In this document: positions 21,219 to 32,397 of the stretch, in pieces
Layout of the letters: the number at the start of each line of letters is the position of its first letter
Position numbering within the stretch: the first letter of the stretch is position 1
Origin: Colocasia esculenta
Lineage: Eukaryota > Streptophyta > Magnoliopsida > Alismatales > Araceae
Reading direction: 5' to 3'
Length of the DNA: 64,000 nucleotides
Assembly (NCBI GenBank): GCA_014218235.1
Contig: CM024759.1
Location: 12,788,712-12,852,711 of the forward strand
Notes under the pieces: model-generated
Database searches by the model: none
Told to the model about the DNA's origin: nothing
What the model saw: the letters and a program-made list of their open reading frames with translations, nothing else
Made by a program: the position numbers and the translations under genes

Positions 21219-23178
21219 ATAAACAATGATGGTAATAGAGAGTTTGATATAAAGATCCATGTAAATATGTGCAGAGGTGAACAGTTCGGTGTAAAGAGAG
21301 TAAAGGAAGATCAATATTCAGTTGAGTCTTCTAAGAATCTCAAAAGAAAGATCTTTGATTGGCAAAGGACAGTTTGTGAAGATTCCAAAGAATGATTTGT
21401 TAAAGATTGTAGTGCTAAAGGTAAGATTAGTGATATTTAGCAGTTGTGTACAGTCTGTGGAAAAAGAGAGATAAAGAATATGTTATAAAAAGATTGAAGT
21501 TGAAGTTAAGAATTTTGGGAATAAGATAGAGCTGTGTGAGTAAGGATGGAAAGAGCTAAATTAATTGAGAAGCAATTAAGAAATATCAAGCTGAGTAGAA
21601 AAGTAAGGCAGATTGTGAAAGGAGTTAAAGTAAAGGTTTGAATGAAAAGGATATTAATGAGTATGTTGTAGCAGTGGTGTTCTCAGTATTTGAGAATTAA
21701 GCAGTTATTACAAGGTAAATGAAAATGTGGATGTTGATATTGTAAAGCAGCAATGTGGAATAAAGAAATCAGGCAGAGCAGATTAATGTATTTAAAGAGA
21801 TCGGTTTCAAGTTCTAGCTTTGGCAGTATTTTAGTGAAAGATAATTATATAATAAGAAGAGTTACAATGTGAATGGTATAGTAAGATTAGCCAGATAGCA
21901 GAATAACTAAGAGAAGTATTTTGCAGAAATGATATTATGTTTAAAGCAGTTGACAATAAAATTAAAGTTAAGTGTTATTGATCAGAGAGGGAATATAGCA
22001 TATTATAGAATGAATATAATCAGATGGTTCAAAAAGTGTTTAATAAGAGTTTATATGACAATGTACAGAAAGTGATTCAGTTGAGCAACGGTGTACTTTC
22101 ATAAAGGTATTCCAGAGTTTGATGTAACAGCAAAGGCAGATCAGTTAAAGAATAATAAACAGTTAGGATTATGGTAAAGCTAAAGGTAAAAATATGTGCA
22201 GAGTTAGTTGAGCAGTTTTATTATATGAAAGGAGAGTACGGTGTCACAACAGTGAGAATGAATATTTTGAAAAGGGTATGGATTTAATGTGATTAGTCAG
22301 CCAGAGAATATTATTTAAAACAAGAAATGTATATGAAGAGCAAAGTATGTCAATAGTAGTATGACATAATTCAGAATTTAAGTATGTGGCACAAACATAA
22401 TTGAAATATTAAAGAAAGTAGTTCAGAAATTCAGGCATTTTCCTCCAGTGATAATTAATTGAGTGGGATGATTTGAGAAGTAAATAAAGTCATAATTGAG
22501 CCCAGTTGGAGTCAGAGTAATAGTGAAAGTGGAAAGTAATTGAAAGCAATAATGAGGGCAGAATTTGTAGGACATTTTGCCAAGTATCCATTGTAATCAG
22601 AGTGGTGCAGTGAAAGCATGAAAGATTTAATATTCATAGGTTATCAGAGGTTTGATTGATTAAAGGAAGAGAAAGGCTTTCTGCACTTTCACAAGTGCAG
22701 AAATACCTAGTCATTATGCACTTCTCCCCTCCCATTGGTGAAAAAGGGGAGAGATGTCTATGTGGCAGTTTCCTTCCCACCAATAGGAGGGGAAAAATGC
22801 ATAGTCACTAGGCATTTCTGCACTTGTCAAAGTGCAGAAGGCCTTTCTCTTAAAGGAAAGTTTAAGATTTTTGCACAAAATAAAGTGGTAGTGGTTCTTA
22901 GCAAGATATGAGTTAAGGTAGCAGAGACAAAAAATTCAGATATGGTAATTTGATTTTCTTTGAGAAACTGGCAGTTGAGAATATGAGTAAAGATGAGGCA
23001 GAATAACAGTTGGCAATGATAAACAAATAATGGAATAGCACCGAGAAATCTGAGATTTACAAATGGTTTTGCATGGCGGAGCACCTAAGGGTGGCAGTGT
23101 ATGGTAAAAGGTTTTAAGAAGTAAAACGGCTAAAAAAGAAATGTTGCAAAGACAGTTAGAAAAATGTGGAAATAGGTT
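21219..23178 (+). repeat. 1.96-kb unit, second full tandem copy
   Basis: Another full 1960-bp copy. After it the sequence leaves the array at GGTT|GAGTCCAAGG, exactly as copy 1 does at 7008/7009, so the array sits at the same place in G1. Confidence 0.92.
22669..22849. mobile_element. MITE copy 4 (carried by the unit)
   Basis: The same foldback, with a few substitutions in the right arm (for example GGGGAAAAATGCATAGTCAC) that weaken pairing. The 9-bp flanks are intact. Confidence 0.85.
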
Positions 23179-23714
23179 GAGTCCAAGGAGTTAAAGCTCT
23201 AACAGCAAGGTATAATTGCCTACAGATGAAAAGTAAAGAAAGGGCAGATTGCATTAATAGGGCAGAGCAGTTGTGAAATGAATGAAAGAGAAAGGAAAAG
23301 TAGAACAGACACGGAAATGAACAAATTGAGTCAGCCAATGCAAAATAATTTGAAAGGCAAGTGCAGAGAAAGTGTATCCTTTTTAGTTGTGACTAGCTTT
23401 ATTCCTTTTTAGGTGATAGTCAGGTCTGCCATGGTTTTGTTTTGAATGTCGAGGATGACATTTCTTTTTAGGTGATAGTACTGTAACGTTGTGACTTTTT
23501 GGATCCGTGTTTAATGGTTTTGGCATGGTGCTCTTGACCAAGAGGTGATCATTGAGCTTTGGTTGTGGTTTCCGTGTGTTGTGTGGGTGTTGTGGGCCGG
23601 AGGTTTTATCCCAAACAGCCCACAGGTTCACTGGTTGTGAACGCAACGGAGAAGTATGTTGCGTTTTGAACGCGACGGCTTCCTACAATGTTATTCACTG
23701 AACCGCCTTTATGA
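23179..23714 (+). mobile_element. Second copy of the G1 3' internal part
   Basis: Near-identical to 7009-7543, including the final TATGA (23710-23714) before the LTR. It shows that the second half of this locus is another version of the same G1 insertion site. Confidence 0.9.
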
Positions 23715-26149
23715 TGTTGCCCAGTTGACGAGCCTAGAGGGGGGGTGAATGGGTCTTTTAAAAATTATTTGATTAATACTTGTACTTAAAACCTTCACAC
23801 AAAGACGTTCTTCGATGAAGGTTAGTTAAAGTTAGAATAAACAACAAACACACACAGAAAATCAATCACACAACACACAGAGTTTATCCTGGGTCAGACC
23901 TCCTCTCCTTAGGAGTCCTACGTCCAGTCCCTTAGCAATAACTCAGGATTCCACTAACTAGGGTATAGTCCCCCTATGGACACTACAACACCCAGCTCAG
24001 CTGGTCTTCCTTCACACGAAGGGAACTGCAACACCCTGGATGCCCCACCAGGTCTTCCTTCACCACGAAGGGAACTATAACACCCTGGATACCCCACCAG
24101 GTCTTCCTTCACAACAGAAGGGAATAACTCAGCAAAAATAAGCAATAAAATCAAGCCCCTAGATCAAGCTTTAACAAGCCACGATCTGAAGCAAATAGCC
24201 CTGAGAGAAGGAGATCTAAACAATGGTCTCTCTCAGAACTACACAGGCTCTCTCTCAAGATTTCTATTACAGCACAGAGAGCTAAAGAGCTGAGACAATT
24301 TGGAGTGGGATGCTTGGCTCTAAAATTCTCCCAAAAGATTTGAATTTCCTAAGACTTGCTTGTAGTATTCGTTGGTAAATCTCCTATTTGTTTTCTGGAA
24401 CTGCTGTCTTGTATTTATATCTTCAATTTGAAATGTATTCGTTAAAGTATCCGTTGTCTCTAGCTTTGGTAGACGCTAGACTGAATGGCCTTTTGAAGCT
24501 GTTAGTCAACAGTCTTTTATCCAATTGTGCACGCAAAATCTTCAATGTTATTCTTTGGCTTCTATTTTGTCCAACGTTGTAAGATGGACTGTCATCAGAT
24601 ATCTACACATATGTCAAGCTTAAACTATAGATAGCTAAGCTGTCTCTGATGTTAGTCAACGTTAGAACAAATAATCACAGAAATAGTAATGCCAAATAGC
24701 TGTTCTAAAAGATACACACAGAGTAAGCATGATAATGGACGTTATCGTCTGCATGCATGCAGAGATACGTTCAGTCTACATTAAATGCAAAGGTGTCAGA
24801 AGGATATGCGTGACGACTTTAACTATTCAATGCTTTGACCAATAGCAAATCGTTGTACATAAGAAGTCGATACATTCATGACTTATGAAATCATTATGAT
24901 CAAGTCAATTTAGCTAAATCGTTGTAAGACATAACCAAATCGTTATGTTTACTGAAGAAATCGTTGTGGAGAGCAAATCGTTGTGTTCAGTGAAGAAATC
25001 GTTATGAACACTTAGGAAATCGTTGCATGAAGCAAATCGTTGTGTTCAATGAAGAAATCGTTATGAACACTTAAGAAATCGTTGCATGAAGCAAATCGTT
25101 GTGTTCAATGAAGAAATCGTTATGAACACTTAAGAAATCATTGCATGAAGCAAATCGTTATGTTCAATGAAGAAATCATTATGAACACTTAAGAAATCGT
25201 TGCATGAAGCAAATCATTGTGTTGAATGAAGAAATCGTTATGAACACTTAAGAAATCATTGCATGAAGCAAATCATTGTGTTCAATGAAGAAATCATTAT
25301 GAACACTTAAGAAATCGTTGCGGGAAGCAAATCGTTGTGTTCAGCAAAGAAATCGTTACGAACATTTAAGAAATCGTTGTGGGAAGCAAATCGTTACGAG
25401 TTCTTAAGAAATCGATGCGATGTCTTAAGGAATCATTGCGAAGACTTAAGAAATCGTTGCGATGAGCAAATCGTTACAAGGTCTTAAGAAATCGTTGTGA
25501 TGACTTAAGAAATCGTTGCGAAGAGAAAATCGTTACGAGGTCTTAAGAAATCGTTGTGATGACTTAAGAAATCGTTGCGAATAGCAAATCGTTACGAGGT
25601 CTTAAGAAATCGTTGTGATGACTTAGGAAATCGTTGCAAAGAGCAAATCGTTACGAGGTCTTAAGAAATCGTTGTGATGACTTAAGAAATCATTGCGAAG
25701 AGCAAATCGTTACGAGGTCTTAAGAAATCGTTGTGATGACTTAGGAAATCGTTGCGAAGAGTAAATCATTCCGACGTCTTAAGAAATCGTTGTAATGACT
25801 TAAGAAATCATTATGGGAACAATTTTTTTGTAATCAAACAGTGTTTCTACAAAGAAATCGTTACGGCATCAAATCGTTGCAGCTTTAAGGAAATCGTTGT
25901 GATTTTCAATAGCAGTCGATGAGGACTTAGAGAAATATCATACTGAACTTGACATGCTATAGATGTATTAATACTTACCAAATGGGCTTGATTTTCCTTG
26001 AGATTTTTCCTGTGCTCATAAGCTTATAGAATGTATGTTAGAAAACTTGAGAAGGTTTTGTTAATCACGTTTTGTTATTCACTAAAATCAATATGTAATT
26101 AATTAGAATTACATGAGAACAGACTGATCATCAAACATACTGATAATCA
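23715..26149 (-). mobile_element. LTR B of Sire-1, arranged as a solo LTR
   Basis: On the minus strand it starts TGATTATCAG and ends GGGCAACA. It is flanked by TATGA on both sides (23710-23714 and 26150-26154). No Sirevirus internal sequence or PBS lies beside it: G1 sequence is on both sides, so it has the form of a solo LTR. LTR A has the same TATGA on its left, so both descend from one insertion event. It is 128 bp longer than LTR A. Confidence 0.88.
24890..25920. repeat. Tandem AAATCGTT sub-repeats in LTR B
   Basis: The same CpG-bearing word array as in LTR A, with extra copies of the GTGTTCAATGAAGAAATCGTT and CTTAAGAAATCGTTGTGATGA units. This explains most of the length difference between the two LTRs. 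Confidence 0.85.
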
Positions 26150-26309
26150 TATGACGCGTGGCATTTTGGGTTCCGATTGGCGATGGTGAGGGTGGTCACG
26201 TTTAACTTTTAAACTCGACATCTGCCTCCGTCATGATTTTGACTGTGCATATATTGCTCTGTTTCAGCCAGATAGAGCAGAGGAGCTCTGTCTGGAGAAA
26301 GGGGGAGGT
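26150..26309 (+). mobile_element. End of the G1 internal region with polypurine tract
   Basis: It starts with the right-hand TATGA target copy of Sire-1 and runs into AGAAAGGGGGAGGT (26296-26309), the G1 PPT, directly before the 3' LTR start TGTTGTGGGG. No ORF. Its position confirms the plus orientation of G1. Confidence 0.85.
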
Positions 26310-26995
26310 TGTTGTGGGGATTTTTTGACGATTCGACTCCCTGATGGTTCCTGCGGCACGGGTTACACGCGAGGAAGGTGTTCGAAGCGTGGACAAGCCA
26401 ACGACGTGGTGTTTTTGGCGTTCTTCGAGCTCGTTTACGTAGTAGGCAGACTTCCCTCTTGTGTTAGTTTGTTTTGAATGGATTAAAGTTGGAAATCATG
26501 TTTGGGTGGTGTGCCATAGTATAGATTTCATGTTTAATGCTTTAACTGCTATTTGAATTGGATCTATGTGGATTTATAATGGAGAAAGGTGGGTTTGGAT
26601 GGGTTTGCTGACCCTGTTCTCGCGTTTTAAATGCGACGAGGTTCATCGTCACGTTCACATCATGAACGCGACGTGGTGAGCTGTCGTGTTTTGGTTTCCG
26701 ATTTATGTGTTGTTTCGGTTGGTGTGAAAGCGACCATATGGTCCATTGTGTTCATGGCTTTGTCATGACATATTACATCGTCACGATTCTCACTTCGACT
26801 GTCGTTTGGGCGTGAAGACGATGTATGAATCCGTCACAATTCTGTCGTGACACTGGGCCCTGTTGCATTTTAGTTGTGGTCACATCTAGACAGGTTGTCA
26901 CGATTTGAAAGGCGACGCTTGTGTCCGTCACGTTTCAGCTTCCGTGATCTGCTTGTGGTGGTTGGGTAGTGAGGTTCCAATATGGACCGAGCCCT
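26310..26995 (+). mobile_element. 3' LTR of G1, interrupted by G2
   Basis: This matches 1786-2470 with numerous, mostly transition, differences. Homology stops at GAGCCCT, where G2 begins (TGTAACGACT). In the intact 5' LTR the same place reads AGCCCTGGTTATTT. The rest of this LTR must lie beyond the window's right edge. Confidence 0.85.
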
Positions 26996-28549
26996 TGTAA
27001 CGACTCTGAGAACCCGACCCTCGGCCCACGCCGAGGACCCGATTTTCGCGGTTGCCGCCCACAGATCCGGGGACTCAGAAGAGCTATAATATATATCTAA
27101 CAGGATATGTAACGGAAGTAAACATCAACTGTTAAACTAGAAGTGTACAAGCAGAAACAGAAAAGAGAGCAAGACCGCTGCATACCGCTCTAAGTACAGT
27201 CCCAACGCACGCACGCTAGTACAAGTAAAAGGCAGGGGAAGAACAAATCCCTTAGGGGCATACCCCGAGGGTGACGTACACTGAGAAAGGGGAACCACTT
27301 CTAGCTATGGGGACCTCTACTACCTCCCCGTCTCGTCCGCCCGGTGCGCGCCCAGCCACTGCTGAGAAGTCTCACCTGGGAAAGAAAGGGATGAGCTTCA
27401 CAACAGAAGCTCAGTAGGGACTACCAATCTTCTACTGGCTCTAACAGGCAGAAGAATATATATATCAAACAAATAACAGCAGTTTGTATCTTCTACCTAC
27501 AACCGGAAGTGCGGAAGCGAAGCTACAACTAGCGCGGTATGGAAACACAGCACGGTCGGAAACTCCGTACGACTGCTCGTCGTGACCACCACAAGGCTAG
27601 CAAACACAGACAGGGGGATACGCAGCCTGGACAAAGTACACTAGCTACGGAAGACACTACCACTAGTCAAAGGTCAGGTGCGCCCACCGACGTCTTATCC
27701 TCGACCCAGGTCCTAACCCTCACGTCTCGTCTGAGCGAGGTAGGACACAAAGCACACAACAGTAACCGCCGTAGTCTGGCCGGACTACGGTCCCACACCT
27801 GGCCTCTCCAAGTGGTTCCGAGGACACAAGGAGCGAGGCAGTGAGAAATAGGACTGGCTGGCTAGCGCCGGGTAGAACTCATAACCGTCCTTGGTGTCCC
27901 AGACCAACCACGAGAGCTCTGCAAACGACTCAACGCCGCTGCCCTAACCATCATTTTCTCCTCAGCTCCAGAGTCTGCCTTCTGGGCTGCCAACTCGAGC
28001 ACGCTTGTAGCACGAAGTACTCCCTCAACAGGCTCCCGAGGATGGGTGTCCCAGACAACAGTAACAACCTCTCACATGGGAAAATCCCTCAAGTGTCGAG
28101 CACCGGGCGAACAACTAGTGTAGGACCGTACTAGGAAACTAGCACAGGTGCCAAAGGTACAGTAAAAGAAACGGAAACGGTGAAGACCAAAACCTGTCTC
28201 TCGGCTGTAGTCGCGACACTCGCGACACTGTCGCGGCGGCCCTAGCCATCACGACCAGGTCACAACACTCAAGAGCCTTGCAATCATGTCACGACTAGCC
28301 AGGCCATCGCGATAAGATCACGACCTCTATAGTGGTCGCGACTTCAGTAGAGGGGTGTTCCAGAGCAGTCCCTCCAGAAACCACCCCAAAACACGAAATA
28401 AACATTCCACAGGGGGAGGGGAGAATGCTTAACATGTATTGAAAACTGTAAATCCCTCCAAACCACCCTTAGAGCCCCACAAACATGGATTCACATGAAT
28501 CTACACTCGAAGGAAAACCTCACTCAACCTCGAGCATGGATTCCTCACA
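26996..28549 (-). mobile_element. 3' LTR of G2 (chromovirus)
   Basis: On the minus strand it starts TGTGAGGAATCCATGC after a G-rich tract and ends ...GTCGTTACA at 26996. The end matches the 5' LTR at 63153, which is followed by a PBS. There are many transition differences from the 5' LTR, so it is old. 28200-28350 is rich in CGCGAC words. The probable TSD copy on the left is GCCCT (26991-26995); the partner is outside the window. ORFs here are short and not credible. Confidence 0.8.
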
Positions 28550-28566
28550 CTCCCAAGCCCCAAACC
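28550..28566 (-). other. Probable polypurine tract of G2
   Basis: On the minus strand GGTTTGGGGCTTGGGAG directly precedes the TGTGAGG LTR start. It is less purine-pure than usual, so the boundary is probable rather than certain. Confidence 0.55.
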
Positions 28567-28837
28567 ACAGGAAAACATGATCTAAAAGGGTAAGGGAGCA
28601 TGCTTAGAGCGAGAGGATCAAAATTCTCTACCTCCACGTGTAGAGCGGACCCGTTGGGGCCTTCACGTAGGAATGACCACCTCCTCCTCGCTCCACGTAA
28701 CACGAACATGGCCCCTGCACGACCAAGGTGACACCGCCTCAGCACGAACACCTCGAGCACGAAGAACCACCAAGAACACAAGGAGAGCTCGAAGGGAAGG
28801 AGAGGGGAAGAAGAAGGATAGAAACTGCCAAACAACC
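28567..28837 (-). other. G2 sequence between the chromodomain remnant and the PPT
   Basis: The pol frame is lost here. RQISLVKVVW in one frame and VTWSEEE in another recall the chromodomain end (IPLVKVLW ... EATWE) and are separated by inserted or shifted sequence. It is otherwise non-coding. Confidence 0.5.
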
Positions 28838-29878
28838 TTAACCAACGAGATCTGCCTCTGATGCAACTACTGCACTCTGCTCAACAACTCTGACTGGGTA
28901 CTCTAGCACTGACAAATCGGGCACTACCTCAAGCTGTGAGTAGTCCAACACGTGTGAAGGATCTACGACGTACTCCCTGATCTGTGAAATGTGGAAAATG
29001 CTGTGCACGCCTGCCAACTCTGCCGGAAGACTCAACCTATAAGCCACCTCGCCGACCCTCTCCAAGATAGGGAAAGGCCCAATGTACCTGGGACTGAGCT
29101 TTCCCTTCTTGCCAAACCTCATAACACCCTTGGTCGGCGAGACCCGCAAGAAAACAAAGTCACCTACACTGAACTGTAACGGTCTACTGCGGTTGTCTGC
29201 ATAGCTCTTCTGCCGGCTCTATGCTGTCTGAAGCCTCTGCCTGATCAGCCTGACTGTATCTGCACACTGCTGCACTAACTCTGGTCCCAAAAGCTGCCTC
29301 TCTCCAACCTCGAACCAGTGAAGAGGTGTCCTGCATGGGCAACCATACAAAGCCTCGTATGGTGCCATTCCGATGCTCGAGTGATAGCTGTTGTTGTAGG
29401 CGAACTCTACCATCGAGAGGTGCAACTCCCAAGTGTCACTCCAGTCCAAGCAGCTCGCTCTCAGCATATCCTTCAAAGTCTGAATGGTCCTCTCTAACTG
29501 CCCGTCTGACTGCGGATGATACGCTGTGCTCAACCTCAACTCTGTGCCAAGTGCTCTCTGCAAACTGCGCCAAAACCTTGACGTGAACCTCGGATCTCTG
29601 TCGGAGACGATCGAAACTGGAGTACCATGCAATGGAATAACCCTATCCACGTACAGCCTGGCAAACCTGTCCACTGACCAAGACATCCTGACTGGCAAAA
29701 AGTGCACTGACTTGGTCAAACGATCTACGATCACCCAGATACCATCGTGCCTCTGCGGGGTACGGGGCAAACCAACCACAAAGTCCATGGTACCTATGAG
29801 CCTCTGACAGTAGCGCCTAACGCGCCTCCTCGGGAACGTACAAGCGGCCTCTGAATCTGACCTTGCTGTCCTCGTCAA
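28838..29878 (-). pseudogene. pol: G2 pol: integrase and chromodomain-type end
   Basis: Two frames cover it. The first (29878-29219) has the integrase core: D in GTMDFVVGLP, D in IVSDRDPRF, E in QSDGQLERTIQTLKDM, followed by FAYNNSYHSSIGMAPYEALY. The second (29149-28838) has the GKLSPRYIGPF, RLSLPAELAGVHSIFHISQI and SVLEYPVRVVEQ blocks, the chromodomain start typical of Tekay/Del chromoviruses. Chromodomains direct integration to heterochromatin. A frameshift near 29220 separates the two. All three integrase acids remain, but the chromodomain end is broken. Confidence 0.9.
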
Positions 29879-29894
29879 GTTCTACATCTGGCAT

Positions 29895-30717
29895 CTACAA
29901 AACGTCTGCCAACTGTGAGTCTGCCTGTTGTGCCTGCAACACCTGCCAGAACACTGATAGCCGAACTGACAAACTGGATGCTACAACACAGTCTCTGTGC
30001 CTCGATGGGTAGAACACCCCCTGGGATAGCTCCTCGAACAGCCTCCACTCTCTGACCATCAGCGAACTCAAGTGAACGCACCTGCTCAAAGCATCGGCTA
30101 CAACATTAGCCCTTTCTGGGTGATAGGAGGGGGTAAGGTCGTAGTCCTTCAAATACTCCATCCATCTACGCTGCCTCAAGTTCAGATCCTTCTGGGTGAA
30201 TATATACTGCAAACTCTGATGGTTGGTGAAGATCTCGAACGCTTCTCCATACAAATAGTGCCTCCACAACTTGAGAGCGAACACCACTGTTGCCAACTCC
30301 AAGTCATCGGTGGGGTAGCTCTCCTCATGCTTCTTGAGCTGCCAAGAAGCATAGGCAATAACCCCACCATGCTGCATCAACACAACCAGATCTCGATGCA
30401 TCGGTGTAGACTACAAAACCTCCATTGCCCGACGGCAAAACCAACACTGGTGCTGAAGTCAACCTCATCTTCTGCTCTCGAAAGCTCTGCTCACAGTCCT
30501 CTGACCAAAAAAACCTGACGTCCTGCCTCGTCAACCTGGTCAACGGCTCGGCAACCCTGGCAAAATCCTCAATGAATCTCCGGTAGTAGCCTGCAAGACC
30601 CAAAACATTGCGAACCTCCGACACTGACGTGGGCTGCTCCCATGACAACACTACCTCCACCTTGGTAGGATTCACTGCCACACCAGCACTCGAGATCACG
30701 TGCCCGAGGTAGTGCAC
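29895..30717 (-). pseudogene. pol: G2 pol: RT connection and RNase H
   Basis: Two frames: 30717-30325 (HYLGHVISSAGVAVNPTKVE, GLAGYYRRFIEDFA, then VVYTDASRSGC with the first RNase H acid) and 30401-29895 (IAYASWQLKKHEESYPTDDL, LELATVVFALKLWRHYLYGE, YHPERANVVADALSR). The order and motifs are Ty3/gypsy. A frameshift near 30390 breaks RNase H. Confidence 0.9.
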
Positions 30718-30732
30718 CTCCCTCAGCCAAAA

Positions 30733-31920
30733 TTAGCACTTGTCGAACTTGGCGTAAAGGCGGTGACTTCGCAGGGTCACGATCCTCAGGTGCTCCTCGT
30801 GCTCCTCCTCAGAAGCCGAGTAGACCAAAATATCATCAACAAAGATGACCACGAAACAATCTAGGTACTCACTGAACACCCTATGCATCAGATCCATGAA
30901 TGCTGCAGGTGCGTTCGTCAGCCCAAACGGCATCACGACGAACTCTAAGCGATCGTACCTGGAATGGAAAGCTGTCAGGCCAACATCTGACTCTCTGATC
31001 CTCATCTGATAGTAACCGAATCTCAAGTCAATCTTCGAGAAAACACTGGCCGACTGCAACTGGTCAAACAAATCATGGATCCTCGGCAACGGGTACTTGT
31101 TCTTCACTGTGACCTAGTTCAACTGTCGATAATCGATGCACAAACGAAGACTGTCATCCTTCTTCCTCACAAACAAAATAGGCGCTCCCCACGGTGAATG
31201 ACTCGGGCGAATGAAGCCCAGCTCAAGTAACTCCTGTAGCTGGCACTTCAACTCGCGCAACTCTACTGGAGCCATCCGGTAAGGTGCCTTGGACAAAGAC
31301 ATCGTACCGGGCAAAATCTCAATGGAGAACTCTACCTCCTGCTCAGGCGGCAAACCAGGTAGATCCTCCGGGAAGACATCAGGGAACTCAGAAACAACCG
31401 GGACATCAAAAACTGATGATCCGCTAGGCTCCAAGGAACAAAAAGAAGCAAGGTACGCCACACAGCCATCATGGATCAAACGACGAGCTCTACACAAGGA
31501 AATAAATGGCCGACGGGTAGACCGGATACCTCGGAAGCAGAGAACGGGTGCTCCAGGTATCTCGAAGTGAACAGTCTTCCGCTGATCTGAGTGAGCCTCC
31601 AACCAGTCCATGCCCAGGATAATGTCAAAGTCACGAAGCTGCAACGCGTACAACCTGGCCGGCAACTGGTGCCCCTCAACCTCAACTATGATGCCCTCCA
31701 AGAAGCCAAAAGAATGCATATAGTCACCAGACGGGAGATCGACCATCACATCACACTGCCTCTCAGGTGTGTGACAAGCCAAAGACTCATAAAACTCCTC
31801 AGAAGCAAAACACAAAGAAGCACCGGGGTCAACCAGAACACGGGCAGCTCTGCCAAGGATAGGTAGAGTACCTATAACCAGGTTTGATGCCTCTACCTGC
31901 TCCCAGGTGAGTGCCATCAC
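30733..31920 (-). pseudogene. pol: G2 pol: protease and reverse transcriptase
   Basis: Frame 31920-31114 holds the protease region, with the active-site block reading VLVDPGASLCF (usually DSGA), then FPEDLPGLPPEQEVEFSIE and RT motifs up to CIDYRQLN. A TAG follows, then 31107-30733 continues with NKYPLPRIHDLFDQL, FSKIDLRFGYYQMRI, FGLTNAPAAFMDLM and the RT catalytic box FVDDILVYS. Another stop ends it at KFDKC. Homology is clear for chromovirus pol; stops and the altered protease site make it inactive. Confidence 0.9.
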
Positions 31921-32392
31921 ACGACCACGCCCACGCTGTGGCGCCTGCTGGGGCTGCTACTATTGCGGCGGCTGCTGGTGCTGAGGGAACTGCTGCTGTT
32001 GCTGGTACGGCTGGTACTACTGCGGCTACTGAAACTGCGGAAACTGTTGAGCCCGTCGTTGGTACAACCCCTGCTGCTGCTGATGAGGTGTCTGCTGCTG
32101 GGGAGGGTACTGGTAGTGAGGTAGCTACTGCACGTACTGTACTGGCTGCTGCTACTGCGGGACTTGCCCCGTCGGGCAATCCCTCCAGAAATGGCCCGGT
32201 AAACCACAAGTGTAGCAAACTGCCTCCTGTCTGCCCTGCTCGGCTCCCTACTGCACCGACTACTCTGCAAACCTGGACTGACGCCTCTGCTGCTGGCTCC
32301 ACCCACCCCCGCGAGTAGACAACTGCCTGAACTTCGAGCGAATTCTGGAGCTGCCGGAACTACCCGAACCTGAGGAGGAAGAAGTCGTGCTA
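31921..32392 (-). pseudogene. gag: G2 gag, C-terminal part, with many CAG-to-TAG stops
   Basis: The original frame has a CCHC zinc knuckle (CYTCGLPGHFWRDCP, near 32220-32175) followed by a long Gln-rich stretch leading to MALTWEQVEASN. Several glutamine codons read TAG, so the frame is dead and other frames look artificially open. Sire-3 interrupts gag at 32393-32397 (CCGCG); the N-terminal part is at 62373-63025. Confidence 0.8.
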
Positions 32393-32397
32393 CCGCG

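Noticed and set aside
27539..28134. Plus-strand ORFs of about 100 codons
   Set aside because: They lie in the G2 3' LTR and lack support in the partly visible 5' LTR, where the frame differs.
29326..31866. Plus-strand ORFs opposite G2 pol
   Set aside because: Antisense shadows of RT, RNase H and integrase.
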